Shown in pieces: positions 24,701 to 36,238 of a stretch of DNA of 64,000 nucleotides. This stretch comes from Cocos nucifera. Taxonomy: Eukaryota > Streptophyta > Magnoliopsida > Arecales > Arecaceae. How positions within the stretch are numbered: position 1 is the first letter of the stretch; each line of letters opens with the position of its first letter. Where the stretch lies: contig QRFJ01000055.1 in the NCBI GenBank assembly GCA_006176705.1, forward strand, positions 1,054,001-1,118,000, in the 5' to 3' direction. Under the pieces are notes generated by a model. That model saw only the letters and a list, made by a program, of their open reading frames with translations, ran no database searches and had not been told where the DNA came from. The position numbers were made by a program, and so were the translations under genes.

Positions 24701-25370
24701 GTAATTATATGATAATCCCTAGAAACTTCTTAATTTATGATACTACTACCTGTGTATTAGATACCGGAAGGTCTTATCATATTTATAATTTGATGCAGGA
24801 TTTATAGATTAGTAGGAGATTTGGTGAAGGCAAGAGATTCCTGAATATTGAAGATGGATGACAAGTTTCAGTTCTAGTTTTAGGAGTCATGAACCTTGTA
24901 ATCAATTCTCATAGAGCTATTCTTAGTAATTATCATTTTTGTCCAAGTTTTTTATTGAATGTAATTTTTGTAGGCCTTTTGGCCAAGAATAGTTATTAGT
25001 TTTGAATAAAAGCAAATTTTTTTGATATCATTTTAAATGGTGTTATAGTTTATGTTGGATAATTGAATAACAAAATTTATCTATTATCACAGTCTGTTAA
25101 TATAGTCCAAACCTTCGGTAAATGCCCTAGAATAGATGATGTGTCAGATGTCTACCTTTGGCATTGTAGGCTAGGTTACATCAATAGGAATAGAATAAAC
25201 AGGTTGGCTCAAGAAAGAATTCTTGAGATCAGTGATTGTAAATCACTACCAACCCATGAGTCCTATCTTCTTGGGAAGATGACCAAGTCACATTTTATTG
25301 GAAAGGATGAACGTGCCAATGAACTCCTGGGTTTAGTACATACTATATGGATCCATGAGTACAAGCACTA
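24701..25370 (+). pseudogene. Copia 1 protease and GAG-pre-integrase region
   Basis: Decayed protease begins near VLDTGRSYHIYN (24755), where a D-T-G catalytic triplet is still visible. The GAG-pre-integrase segment is open at 25063-25371: DVYLWHCRLGYINRNRINRL, then ESYLLGKMTKSHF and a region ending LVHTIW. The HRRLGHI-type zinc-binding motif has lost its second His (GYI), and the catalytic Asp expected after HT is Ile. Confidence 0.75.
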
Positions 25371-26040
25371 GAGGTGGGTATTTCTACTTTATAACCTTCA
25401 CAGATGATTTATTGAGATATGGGTATGTCTATTTAATAAAGCATAAGTCGAAGTCATTTGAAATATTCAAATCATTCCATAATGAAGTAGAAAAGCAAAC
25501 TAGAAAGAATAGTAAAACTCTTTGATCTGATCGAGGGGGTGAGTACCTTTCTAATAAATTTTGGATATATCTTAGAGAGAATGAAATTCTCTCCCAATGG
25601 ACTCCTCCTGGAATACCACAGCATAATGATATGTCTGAAAGGAGGAATTAGATCCTGTTGGACATGGTTCGATCTATGATGAAATTTATCGGTCTACCAA
25701 TCTTTCTTTAAGGATTTGTGCTCGAGTCAGCTTGTTATATTCTGAATAGGATTTTGAGTAAGTTTATTTCTAAAATGCCATATGAGATGTAGACAGGGCG
25801 TAAGCCAGTACTCTCGCACCTTAGGATTTGGGGGTGTCCGGCTTATGTCAAACGTTTAGTAACGGACAAGCTAGGACCTAGGTCTGACAAGTATAGTTTT
25901 ATACGGTACTGAAAAAAGATCAAAGGATATTACTTCTACCTAAAGGTGTTTGTCAGTCTTAGGATAGTCTTTTTAGAAAAGAAGTTCCTTTGTAAAGGGA
26001 CTAATGCCTCTAAGATTGAGCTTGAGAAAGTTCGATAGGT
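25371..26040 (+). pseudogene. Copia 1 integrase
   Basis: The catalytic core can be followed: FITFTDDLLRYGYVYLIKHK, SDRGGEYLSNKF (second Asp, preceded by a stop where Arg is expected), and TPPGIPQHNDMSERRN (Glu retained), then the conserved LSHLRIWGCPAYVKR. Stops occur about once per 30-50 codons. Copia elements place integrase before RT, as seen here. Confidence 0.8.
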
Positions 26041-26149
26041 GAAAGAACCGATACAAGTAGCTGAACCTGAACCAGATTTGATTCGATCAGACCCAGAGCT
26101 TACTAAACCTACACCCTTAAGATAATCTGGTAAAGTACCATGTCAGCCA

Positions 26150-27240
26150 AACAGATACTATAGTTTCTTGGTTCGGGATGGTGATCTTGTCAAACTTGAT
26201 GAGAACAATGAGAATCTGACCACCTATATGGATGCAATATAGAGATCCGACTTTGAAAAATAGTTTGAGGCCATGAGATATGAAATGAAGTCCATGAAGA
26301 TCAACAATGTATGGACATTGGTTAATCCATCTGAAGGAGTAAAATCCATAGGATGTAAATGGATCTTCAAAAGAAAAAGAGGCACAGATGGAAAGGTAGA
26401 GACCTATAAAATCTATTTGGTTGCCTAGGAGTATCATCAATATTATGGTATTGACTATGATGAGATATTTTCTCCTATAGCAATGCTCAAGTCCATTCGG
26501 ATCATGCTTGTGATAGCTGTACATCTAGACTATAAAATCTGGCAAATGGATGTAAAAATAGTTTTTCTAAATGAAGAGCTGGATGAAAAGGTGTATATGA
26601 TACAACCTAAAGGTTTCACATCTATAGATGAGTTTAAGGTGTGCAAGCTTCAAAGGTCTATTTATGGACTGAAGTAGGCATTTCAGAATTGGAACATACG
26701 TTTTGATAGGACGATCAAGATGTATGGCTTCGTTAAGAATGAAGAAAAGTCCTGCATATATAAGTGGGCTAATGGTGCAATGATTGTATTCCTCATTCTG
26801 TATGTGGATGACATTCTTTTAATCAAAAATAATGTCCCTGCATTACAAGGAATAAAAATCTAGCTATCATCATAGTTTTCCATGAAGGATTTGGGAGAAG
26901 CTTCCTATATCCTAGTGATGAAAATCTATAAAGATCGATCTAAAAGATTGCTTGGGTTATCCCAATCCACGTACATTGACACTGTGTTGAAGAGGTTTAG
27001 CATGAAAAATTTCAAGAAGGGCTATCTACCAATAGGTCTTGAAATTTTTCTCTCGAAGAGGGATTGTCCGACAATACCTCAAGAGAGAGAGCGTATGAGT
27101 AGAATTTTATATGCTTCGATAGTGGGTTCTATTATGTACGCTATGACATGTATGGGACTAGATGTGGCATACTCACTAGGGATAGTGAGTAGATACCAAT
27201 CTAATTCAGGGGATTATTCTAAAGTATTTGAGAAATACTA
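26150..27240 (+). pseudogene. Copia 1 reverse transcriptase
   Basis: Order and motifs match Copia RT (RVT_2): VWTLVNPSEGVKSIGCKWIF, EIFSPIAMLKSIRIMLVIA, DYKIWQMDVKIVFLNEEL, VCKLQRSIYGLK, and the catalytic YVDDILL near 26800, then FSMKDLGEASYILVMKIYKD. Open pieces are 26483-26677 and 26882-27241. It ends RYQSNSGDYSKVFEKY at 27238, after which the RNase H linker is damaged. The Copia 2 RT (42763-43668) is the intact relative. Confidence 0.85.
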
Positions 27241-27760
27241 AGGACCAGTGACTTATTTATGGTGAATCAAACTTGAAATTTATGAGGTTTATAGACTTCA
27301 ATTTTTAGTCTGATCATGATAACAGAAAGAGTGTGTTGGAATATGTATTTACCCTTAATGATGATGCTATCTGCTAGAAAAGTTTTAAGCAGCACACCGT
27401 GGCTAATTCAGTGTGTAAGATAGAATATGTTGCTGCATCAGATGCTGCCAAAGAAGTGGTATGACTAAAGAAGTTCATCATCGAGCTCGAAGTTGCACCC
27501 TTCCTAGATAGTCCAGTTCTGCTCTTCTACGATAGCTTTGGAGCCATTGCTCCAACAAAGGAATCCAAAGGACACCAATGGACAAAGCATATTTTGCGCT
27601 GCTTTCATTTTGTCTGAAAGATCATGGATCCAGGTGACATTGATCTTCAGAAGATCAATAAAAAGAAGAACCTGATCGATGCATTCACTAAAGCCATTGC
27701 GGTGAAGGAGTTCGATGACTTCAAGTTGAAGATGGCTATATGATACTACACCGATTGACT
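27241..27760 (+). pseudogene. Copia 1 RNase H
   Basis: The region reads, with stops, as TVANSVCKIEYVAASDAAKE, then FIIELEVAPFLDSPV, KHILRCFHFV and LIDAFTKAIAVKEFDDFKLK, the usual C-terminal Copia RNase H and tail. The first third of the domain is unrecognisable. The end lies about 20 bases before the 3' LTR at 27779. Confidence 0.75.
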
Positions 27761-28464
27761 TTAGGCCAAGTGAAAGATTGTTGGGAATAATGTCTCAAAG
27801 TCAATCATCAGTCTATTGACGATTGAGCTATTTCATGTAATTGTATATGAATTATTAGTTGAATAAAAATTATTCTAAATTTTTATCATAAATTTTTCAT
27901 CTTCTAATGAACTCTTGTATATTGTGATGAAATCCTTAGGACTATTTAGAATCAACAAGAAAGGATTTGTAGTTTAGTACTTAAATAAGTTTGCGATCAA
28001 ATAATACGTTGTTACTAAAGGATAATAACATTTATCGAGTATAGGTCATTGTGTGCCATATAAGTTGGTTGTCCTCTTAACCAAGAAGTATGAAGATACT
28101 GGTATGGCATGCAGGTAAGATGTAGGGGTACATTTGCATTGATTATGACTAACATCAGAGCTTTTTTGCTATCAAGAATTGCACTGATGGAATATGGACA
28201 TAAGTGTCCCTTCGACCTGAGATCACTACGGTGACTTTCAAGCAACTCACTATGCTTTGGTGCTGGACTACCTAAATTTTTAATTCAATAATGAAAGATT
28301 TTTGGGTACAGTAAAGTACTTGAGTCGGTGCATGAGTCAAGATGGGATTGACCACTCATAGACTCAGGAGTTGTGTTCAATAGTATTCAATTTAGCAAAG
28401 CCTTGGCCAAGGTAGTCCTTATGAGGGGTCATAGGAATCACTATTACAAAAAGAGCATACGATA

Positions 28465-28740
28465 GCGCATACTATGGTAGCGATTTTTAAAAATACTATA
28501 ATAGAATCTACGATAGTGGTTACAAAAAACTGCTGCTATATAACCGACTTATAGCAGTGGTTACAAAAAATCGCTGCCATTGGTCGATCTATGGCAGCAG
28601 TTCTTTGTAACCGCTGCCATATGTCCGACCTATAGCAGTGGTTAGGAAAACTGCTGCCACAGGTCGGACCTATAGCTGCGGTTCCTTGTAACCGCTGCTA
28701 TAAGTCGATCTATGGCAACGATTATTTGTAACCACTATCA
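28465..28740. repeat. CACTA left subterminal repeats
   Basis: About eight alternating direct and inverted copies of a 14-16-base word related to CTATGGCAGCGGTT, spaced 25-40 bases. In En/Spm such repeats bind the TNPA-type protein. The matching right array is at 33020-33375. Confidence 0.8.
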
Positions 28741-28744
28741 TATA

Positions 28745-29710
28745 TATATATATTAAATATTATATAATTTTAAAATTTAATATTGATCTTCATCATTTAT
28801 TATCTAAATAATTATCATTAGAGTATCATCGTAAAAGATCATCTCGATTCGATGGCCCTAGCTTCATCAATTAGAAAAATTTGATTTCGATGATCACAAA
28901 TGATGATGTGATGATCTGATAGATGAAGATTTTCGATGGATCCAAAAATCTATAACGATGATCTTGGTTATGTTTGTAGCGTACTATCAAAGTTTTACTT
29001 CAATCGGATATCGTTATGTTGGTCAATTTAGTATATGTTAATTTTGACCGTAAAATGATAAACGAGTGATCAAAGGACCAAATAGTATCCGATTATGAGA
29101 TAATTTTTTTTATAAATGATCTTGGCTACTACTTTAATCATTTTTTATGATGATGATTATAAAATTTAACTCATGAGACTAAGAACAATCTAAAACTATA
29201 CGTCATCTGATAATCATTCTTAAACTCCGTTGGTTATTATGCTTATGCTTTTGCAATATCTGCTTAACATGAATAGTTCATAAAAAAATAATTTAAATTT
29301 TACTATCATCGTTATATAAAATGATTAAAATTATAGCAAAGATCATTTAACTAAAAAATTATCTCACAATCGAAAGCCGTTTAGCCCTTTGATCGCTTAT
29401 TTCTAATTTAACGATTGAAATCATTCCACACTAAATTGACCATGATAACGATATCTGATTGAAGTAAAACTTTAATAGTATGCTACAAATATCACCAAAT
29501 CATCGTTGTAGATTTTTGAATCAATCGAAAGTCTCCATCTATCAGATCATCGCATCATCGTTCATGATCGTCGAAATCGAATTTTTCTGATCGATGAAGC
29601 TAGGGCCATCGGATCAAGATATTTTTTATGATGATATTTTAATAGTAATTATTTAGATAATGAACAATGATGATGAGCATTAAATTTTAAAATTATATAA
29701 TATTTAAAAA
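28745..29710. repeat. Long inverted repeat in CACTA element
   Basis: The arm at about 28745-29170 is the reverse complement of the arm at about 29285-29710, with the centre near 29230 and a spacer of roughly 115 bases. An anchor example: GGCCCTAGCTTCATC at 28854-28868 pairs with GATGAAGCTAGGGCC at 29593-29607. Arms match over most of their length with scattered differences. Subterminal-type words lie outside both arms (28700-28745 and 29720-29850), which extends the symmetry. A transcript across it would fold into a hairpin of over 400 bp. Confidence 0.8.
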
Positions 29711-29869
29711 AATAAAAAAAATTATTTTCAACCTATGGTAATTATTACTAAAAATCACTGCTGTTGTAGATCTATTATAGTGATTTTTAGTAACCACTGT
29801 AATAGATCTATGGCAGCAGTTTAAAAATCACTACCGTAGGTTAGGTTAAAAAATTTTAAATTTTTCTTT

Positions 29870-30320
29870 CCTCTCATGCACTCTCTCTCTCCCCTTCTCT
29901 CCATCGCTGGTGAGACTCCACCCAAGTCCTTCCCCCCTGATCGATGCCGTCCCTTATTCCCCTCAGCCAGCCCCACCTCTCGACAATCTCTCCACCCCCA
30001 CCTGTCCAACCCCTACCCATCCCCCCCCGGTGCCCTTATCCATCCCCGGCCCGCCGCCGTCCTTGCCCTACTCTCATCCCTAAACCACCATACCCCTACC
30101 CTCCCCATCATCGGGGCCGCCCACCCCTTACCCTCTCCTGGTCGCTGCCTTTGCCCTTTCCATCCCGGCGCCATTCCACCACCCCTGCCCTTCCCCATCC
30201 TCGGCCACTGCCGCCCACCCCTGCCCCCATCCACCTGGCTGTCTCGCCCCTACCTCCCTTCCCGCCGGCCCTCTCTCATAGCGCCCCTCCAGGCCCCCTC
30301 TCCTACTCTCTTCCCTCTCT
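29870..30320. other. C-rich low-complexity block within CACTA element
   Basis: A sharp change to very C-rich plus-strand sequence in an otherwise AT-rich region. It yields overlapping open frames on both strands (for example 29876-30490, 204 Pro/Ser-rich residues) with no recognised domain. Such frames are expected from composition alone. It may be a captured fragment of host DNA or a leader region of the CACTA gene, and I cannot tell which. Confidence 0.45.
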
Positions 30321-30659
30321 CTCTGTTTCCTCTTTCTCTTTCTCTTTCTTCTCTTTCTATCTTACTCTTATTTTACAGGTTACCTCTAGCGCCGTCATCT
30401 TCCTCTAGCATCATTGCCGACAATCCTTGGAGCTTTCGGTGCGACCCCCTCTATATAGTCGTAGGTATAATTTTTATTTTAATTTTATAGTATTATTTAT
30501 TAATCACTAGACTAGATCAGTCAATGGATCAGGTTTGGGTCAAAACCTGGATATTCAGATCCGAAGCTGATTTTAATTATCGGATCCAAACCTGAATATC
30601 CGATGGATCCATACTTGAAGTACTAGACCTGGATCTCGAGTATCTGAAGCCAATTTCAA

Positions 30660-30940
30660 GACTCAATTTCATGCCATACCATGCCATGGGTCGTGTCGTG
30701 TCAGTAGGCCCTATTGTGCCTTGGGCCATGCCATGCCAACAGAACGTGCCATGCCATGCCTTGGATCGTTCCATGTTGGTAGACTGTGCCATGCCGTGCC
30801 GTGCAGTATCATGTCAGTAGGCCATGCCTTAGGCCGTGCCATGGGTCGTGCCATGTTGGTAGGCTATGTCATGCTGTGCTATGTCGGTAGGCCATGCCTT
30901 GGGTCGTGCCATGTCGGTAGGCCCTACCCTACCATATCGT
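30660..30940. repeat. GCCATGCC/GGTCGTGCCATG minisatellite
   Basis: Degenerate tandem words built from GGTCGTGCCATG, GTCGGTAGGCC and GCCATGCC, with irregular 30-60-base spacing. It lies between the C-rich block and the CACTA gene. Confidence 0.6.
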
Positions 30941-31154
30941 ATCGACCGTTAAGAGAACCTTCGATTGCTAAGAGAACCCCATTCTGTTGCTTTTGTTTAT
31001 TGTATTGCATAGTGATAGATCCGTCAATTGATTAGTGTACATAATTTTTAGTATTCGTATATTTATATATAATTATATGGATGGTACCTAGGCATATCTT
31101 TGATTATTGTTCAACATGTTATATTGATTAATGTTCATTAATGTTGCAGATCAC

Positions 31155-32856
31155 GATGGCACCGAAATGCCATCTAGCTTTCACTCCTACCTCTCGATAG
31201 TTTACATGGAGTTCAGCATCTGAAGAGCAGTCGAAGCATACTCCATCCACCTCCACATCGGCTGCTCAGGGACCTCCACCACCAACATCTACTCCACCGA
31301 CGATATCTACTCCATCGGCATCTGAGCCTCTACCGTCATCCACATCTCCGATGTATGCTACTCCATCGATATCCGAGTGTATATTTTTATTATATTATTT
31401 ATTTATCTTTTATATAGTATTTATATACTTATATATTTACATCACGTATTTTATTGCAGGTGCATCATCCAGTCAAATATTTCGTGGTCCCAAACATATG
31501 GTGCATGTGTGAAATTGCCAGCATCAGGTAATGATGCAGTATGATGCAGAGAGGAGGCTAGTAGGAGAGACCGTGTGGGAGATGCATTCATTTTTTGGAG
31601 TGCTTATGAGGCAGTTAGACATTATTCCTATAGAGCCTAGAGATTGGTGATTGATGGATGATGCTGTCAGAGATCGAATATGGAAGGAGATATGGGTAAG
31701 TGCATCTTAATTATATTTATGCATTTTACATATTTATACTATGTTTGATTAGAATAATTTTATAACTAATTTTTGATAATTTTATGCAGAGAAGGTACGT
31801 CTTTTCTGATCATGAGAGGGCTCAAAGTGCCCGACTGAAGAAGATCGGAGAGTTGTACCGAAACTATAAGGTTAAGCTTTACAGAGGATGGTTCGAGCAC
31901 CAACGAGACACTCCAGAGGAGCTTGTTCTTTGGATACAGGACTGTCCTCTGAGTCAGTGGGAGGGGATGGTTACACATTGGAGGAGCCAGGAGTTTGAGG
32001 TAAAATTACTAATTTTTAAATTTTTTAATATGCTTAAAGTTATATTTAAATATTTATTATTTATTTGAATATTTGTTAGGCTATCTCCCATCAGAATCGG
32101 AAGAATCGAGCAGCCCAGGAGTATACACACACTCTCGACCGTGAGTCTATGGCCAATTGTATGCATAGAGAGAATGAATTCTAAATCTTACTAAATAGAT
32201 TAAATTGATATTTTTTTTATGTTTCTGATAAACTGATCCATTGTTATAGCTTATGAGAGATGGAGTGATGCCTAGTCATAGCAAGATCTTCTGATTCAGC
32301 CGTATAGACAAGAAGGATAGGTCGATGAACGCCGCGATCGAAAGAATTTTTATAAGTATTAAATATATTGGTATATATAATTAGTATTATAGCATTTATT
32401 ATAAAATTTTATTTAAATTTATAATTATATGATCAGTTAGATGTGCTCGTGAGTGAGGGTCCGGATACCTCTGGCCTCCATGATCATCTATCTTAGGTCT
32501 TGGGGCTTGAGCACTCTGGGAGGATCCGATGCAGGCTCGGATACATGCCGACCAGCTATTGGTCTAAGATGAGCACCTCTTTATAGGCTTTCGGTGTTGT
32601 TAGTTGAGAGGAGCTTGAGGAGGTGTTGGCATGGATAGATCATGTTGCGACATGGATAGATCGGGCTAAGAAATGCGCATCTTATCTGGAGGACATCGTG
32701 AGAGACATAGTGTCGATGCTTAGTGCATGTTTTGGAGATGCCTTCATGGGCTTTGAGAATATGTTAACCCATATTCCAGCTTTAGCTCCAGCTCCAGCTC
32801 CAGCTCATGCTCCATCTTCCGGTGATGATGACGATGTAGATTTAGAAGATTTTTGA
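31155..32856 (+). pseudogene. CACTA accessory gene, plant Transposase_24 type (TNPA-like)
   Basis: A multi-exon reading can be built from Met at 31155 with splice signals. Donors are GT near 31377, GTAAGT near 31695 and GTAAAA at 32000. Acceptors are TTGCAG ending 31459, TATGCAG ending 31789, GTTAG ending near 32078 and TATAG near 32250. The exon at 31790-31999 (SARLKKIGELYRNYKVKLY, then SQWEGMVTHWRSQEFE) and the next (AISHQNRKNRAAQEYTHTLD) match the plant En/Spm Transposase_24 pattern of a basic start, a Trp-rich middle and an NRxxQ..HT motif. The last open part, 32623-32856, ends with Ala/Pro repeats and an acidic tail. A few stops interrupt exons. By analogy it would bind subterminal repeats. 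Confidence 0.65.
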
Positions 32857-33019
32857 TGTATTTTTTTGAAAAATATTATAATAAATTTTATTTGATAATA
32901 AAATTTTAGTATTTTAAAAATATTTTTATATTTGTAATATTATTTTATGTTATATATCTCTGTATTTATCAGATAAAATATATAAAAAATTAAAAATTTT
33001 ATATTTTTTTAATTATTTA

Positions 33020-33375
33020 GAAGTTACGATAGCATTTTTACAATCGCTGTCATAGACGTGCTAACCACTGTCGTAGGTAATGTGTCAATTATTGCATTAG
33101 ATTTATATCAGTGGTTACATAACCGCTGTCATAGACTAGTCTATGGCAGCTGTTTTATAACTGCTACCATAGATAATCCTATGGTAGTGGTTTAGGAACC
33201 GCTACAATCGACACTCTATGGCAGTAGTTTTTAGAACCATTGTAACAACTACTATCATAGACCTACGACGACGGCTGTAGTGGCAATGGTTAGCTAACCA
33301 TTGCCATAGTCTATAACAATGATTTTTTGGGCTATGACAGTGGTTACAAATCGCTACCGTAGCCCTATTCTATAG
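33020..33375. repeat. CACTA right subterminal repeats
   Basis: Roughly ten copies, in both orientations, of the CTATGGCAGCGGTT-like word found at the left end, running up to the terminal TAGTG. Confidence 0.8.
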
Positions 33376-34637
33376 TAGTGACTAATTGCTTTGAGACATA
33401 ATTTGAATGCATTTTTTAGGATTGACAGTCAAACCCTAAAGTCATCTTATGCACAGAGATCAAAGAGATGAATTATGCGGTAACCATATTTATGTAGATT
33501 GTAAATATTGCGATTGCACTATTCGACCTATCTGAATGTCGGATACCAATGTTAGATGGTCACTTTGATTAGTTCAGAAAAATGGTTCCTATACTACCGA
33601 CTTAGATTCGAACCTAGGGGTCACATATACTAGAGGTTCCTATCCGATTTAATGGCTGATCAAAAGAAGATTGATTAGTGATTTGATCACTAATTAACTT
33701 AATTTGATTGAGTGATTATTTTTGGATCAAGACCAATTGTATTGGATTCATTTGGATTTGATCTAATTAGGTTATAAGATGATCTAATTATCAAGAAGGT
33801 TTAATCTTTGATTTGATAAGAGATTTGGCTTGATTAATTTTTGATTTGATTAGGATTTAACTGAGCCTAATTAAGCCTAAAGAAGTCGGATTTATTCTGG
33901 TCTAATTAGGCCTAACCAATTTGGATTGGAATAGTTCATTTGGATGTCAAATAAGAGACTAGTTTGACTAGTCTTTCCATGCACCACATCACCAATATTT
34001 GTGCCATCTTTTCTCCATGAGAAAGAGGCTTCTCATGATGATTCCAATGCAAGGGAGGGCACACATTCCCCCTTCTCACATGCCTTAAAGATTGGCTTGA
34101 TTTGGTTATAAATTCAATTCAAATGGGATTTGAGTTTGAATGGGTAACCTCTTGATCTAAGCCAATCCCACACGTCTTCCATGTTTATGCACATCTATAA
34201 AATAATTGATTTTATGGACGTGCGCAAGGAATATAGAAAAAGGATGAGATGAAGAAAACAAAAAAGAAAAAGAGGAAAGGTTTCTCTAATGCGTGAGTTC
34301 CTCTTTCTTTGCGTGAGAAAATCAGAAAAAAAAGATAGTTCTAGGTGCAAGGATTTTGGGTGAGTGTATATCCTAGGATCTATACCTAGGGTTTGGGATT
34401 CTTATTGTGAGTTGCGAGGGTTGTGACTTCACAAGATTGCTAGAAGGCCTCCTCTTCTATCTTCTATATTCATCAGAATCTGGAGCATCCGAAGATCTCA
34501 TGAAGAAGATCAAAGGAGTTTGATCTACATCAGCCAATAAAGATTTCTTCATGAGCTAGCACTTGAGAGGAGTTGATCGGAATCTAGGCCTCATGTGGAT
34601 TATCCGTGAAGGCCAGATATGTATGTGGCTGCGTCAC

Positions 34638-36020
34638 AGTAATCAGATCAACATTGAGGAGATTAGATTGTAGAGATCATCTACCCACGAAAAGATAACG
34701 TATTCTGAGAATTGAATCTAACACTGGTCACACAACAAGGGTTTGAATCTGGTGATCATCAATTGAACTGATCTAGTTCAATTGATCTGAATAGAATTCA
34801 ATTAGGTTAAGGAAAATCGTGCTAGCACTCGATTGAACCTAACGTCTTTCTTTTACTATCATAAATAAGTTGTCCTGACTGAGCCAAAGGAGTTTGTGCT
34901 CAATCAAAGGCCTTCATATGGTCTGACTGGAGGTTGTCCAAGTCAGAAAGGTTTGTCTTATTTGTAAGACATTACCTGCCATTTTTGGTCACCTGCCATT
35001 TCTTGTTCTTTGACTTTGGTCAAAAGTCTACTTTGACTGGTCAAACGTTGACCATTCACCCTTTGACTTTTGACACACATGTCATGCACCTATTGGAGAG
35101 TGGTGGGGCCTGTCCCCCTGCCAGAACTGGCAAGGAGAAGGCGCACGCCAAGGGTGGCGTGAGCCCAAGTAGGAGGCGCCTTGGAGTCCTTGTTGGACAA
35201 GGACTCCACCTCCCTTTTGGATTCCAATCAGAGTTCTACTAAGAATCCAGTTTGACTGGTCTTAGGCGCCCTCTAAGGAGGAATCCAGGGGTCTCTATTC
35301 CAACCAATCAGATTTAGATCTGATTTTCAAAAGGGTTGTGATTGGTTGAGAGGAAGAGGAGTTGGATCACAAGAGGTCTATAAATAAGCCCTGCGCCCAA
35401 CCCTAATTCAATTCTATTAGACATGCCCACAAGGCTGCCTTCTCCCTCCTTCTCCATGCCATAGCTTCTTCTCCCCTTGCTCTCTCCACGTCCAAAAGGT
35501 GTTTTGGACTTTGGTTGGTGCGATTCAGATCAGGGAAAGGCGATCAAAAGCAAGAAGGCTGCGCTGCTGCAAAAGGACGACTGCAGATCTTCAAAAGAGT
35601 TTTGAAGATCCTCCAGATCAGATCAGATCTAATTTTTGGAGGTGTGATATAGAGAAGAAGAGGATCTCAGATCCAACTGAGTGGATACCGGTAGAGGCCA
35701 GGCGCTTGCGTGGCTAAGATCCAGAACCTTCCGCTGCAATCAGGATCATCTACAGGGTAATAGGATTACCCAAATCAGGTAAATTGAATTTGATTTAATT
35801 TATCTTATTTTTTATTTTATTTATTAAAATAATGAATAGATCTGAAATATATTCAAGATCTGATTGAGATCAAGGGAAAAATTTTTGAAATATATCTCTT
35901 GATCTAATCAGATCTGGACGAACTTGGACCGGAAAATCANNNNNNNNNNAGTAATCAGATCAACATTGAGGAGATTAGATTGTAGAGATCATCTACCCAC
36001 GAAAAGATAACGTATTCTGA
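34638..36020. other. Suspect assembly block: 71-bp duplication, LTR fragment, gap
   Basis: Positions 34638-34708 and 35950-36020 are identical over 71 bases. Between them lie a 1231-bp fragment of the Copia 2 LTR (34709-35939, matching about 45190-46424) and ten Ns. The fragment lacks the LTR's first kilobase and its last bases and has no TSD. Compared with the 3' LTR it differs largely by single-base losses in short runs (for example near 35027, 35101 and 35125), the error type of uncorrected long reads. A scaffolding or gap-filling error is more likely than a real insertion. Confidence 0.8.
35940..35949. other. Assembly gap (10 N)
   Basis: Ten undetermined bases following a truncated LTR end; the real size is unknown. 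Confidence 0.99.
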
Positions 36021-36238
36021 ACACGTAGAAGCAGTAAAATAGTTTTACTACACTTGTTATTTTATTTTTCAGATATACATGCATATATGATACATTAGAT
36101 CCTGTAGCATGTAGAGTTTTTAGTTTAGATCTATAGTTCTTGTTATTAATTTGATCAATAATGTTTTCGCTGCGTATGTTTTTCGATAAAAATTTTTGAA
36201 AGTGGGAGCTAGAAACCCTATGCGTTTTCTTCAACATC

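Larger units (their letters stand above)
28439..33380. mobile_element. CACTA (En/Spm) DNA transposon, 4942 bp
   Basis: Starts CACTATTACA and ends ATAGTAGTG, so the inverted ends are CACTA/TAGTG. Flanks AAT (28436-28438) and ACT (33381-33383) are the 3-bp TSD with one change. The sister LTR at 17357-17376 gives the undisturbed site. Subterminal regions (about 28465-28740 and 33020-33375) are crowded with copies of CTATGGCAGCGGTT and its complement, as usual for CACTA elements. Only a TNPA-like accessory gene is recognised, with no TNPD transposase, so it is probably non-autonomous. Confidence 0.92.
16704..36233 (+). mobile_element. Copia 1, 19.5-kb nested Copia element
   Basis: Plus-strand Ty1/Copia element with order LTR, PBS, leader, gag, protease, integrase, RT, RNase H, LTR. 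TSD is GCATC (16699-16703) and ACATC (36234-36238), four of five matching. Excision with one TSD copy rejoins the Gypsy A RT frame. Its size is inflated by a solo LTR at 21506-24380, a CACTA element at 28439-33380 and a suspect 1.3-kb block at 34709-36020. LTR copies differ at roughly one base in ten by eye and every gene has stops, so the insertion is old. Confidence 0.9.
27779..36233 (+). repeat. 3' LTR of Copia 1, interrupted
   Basis: Segments 27779-28438, 33381-34708 and 36021-36233 together correspond to the 5' LTR. It starts TGTTGGGAATAATG and ends TTTTCTTCA. It is broken by a CACTA element (28439-33380) and by a block containing foreign LTR sequence, an N gap and a 71-bp duplication (34709-36020). 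Confidence 0.87.

Noticed and set aside
29876..30490. 204-residue Pro/Ser-rich open frame and overlapping frames on both strands
   Set aside because: The sequence is C-rich and low in complexity, so stops are rare in every frame; no motif or splice evidence supports a gene.
30721..31035. 104-residue frame upstream of the CACTA gene
   Set aside because: It translates the GCCATGCC minisatellite and is not supported by splice sites or domain content.
34709..35939. Solo LTR insertion in the Copia 1 LTR
   Set aside because: The LTR start is missing, its end is truncated at an N gap, and the flanks are a 71-bp duplication rather than a 5-bp TSD.
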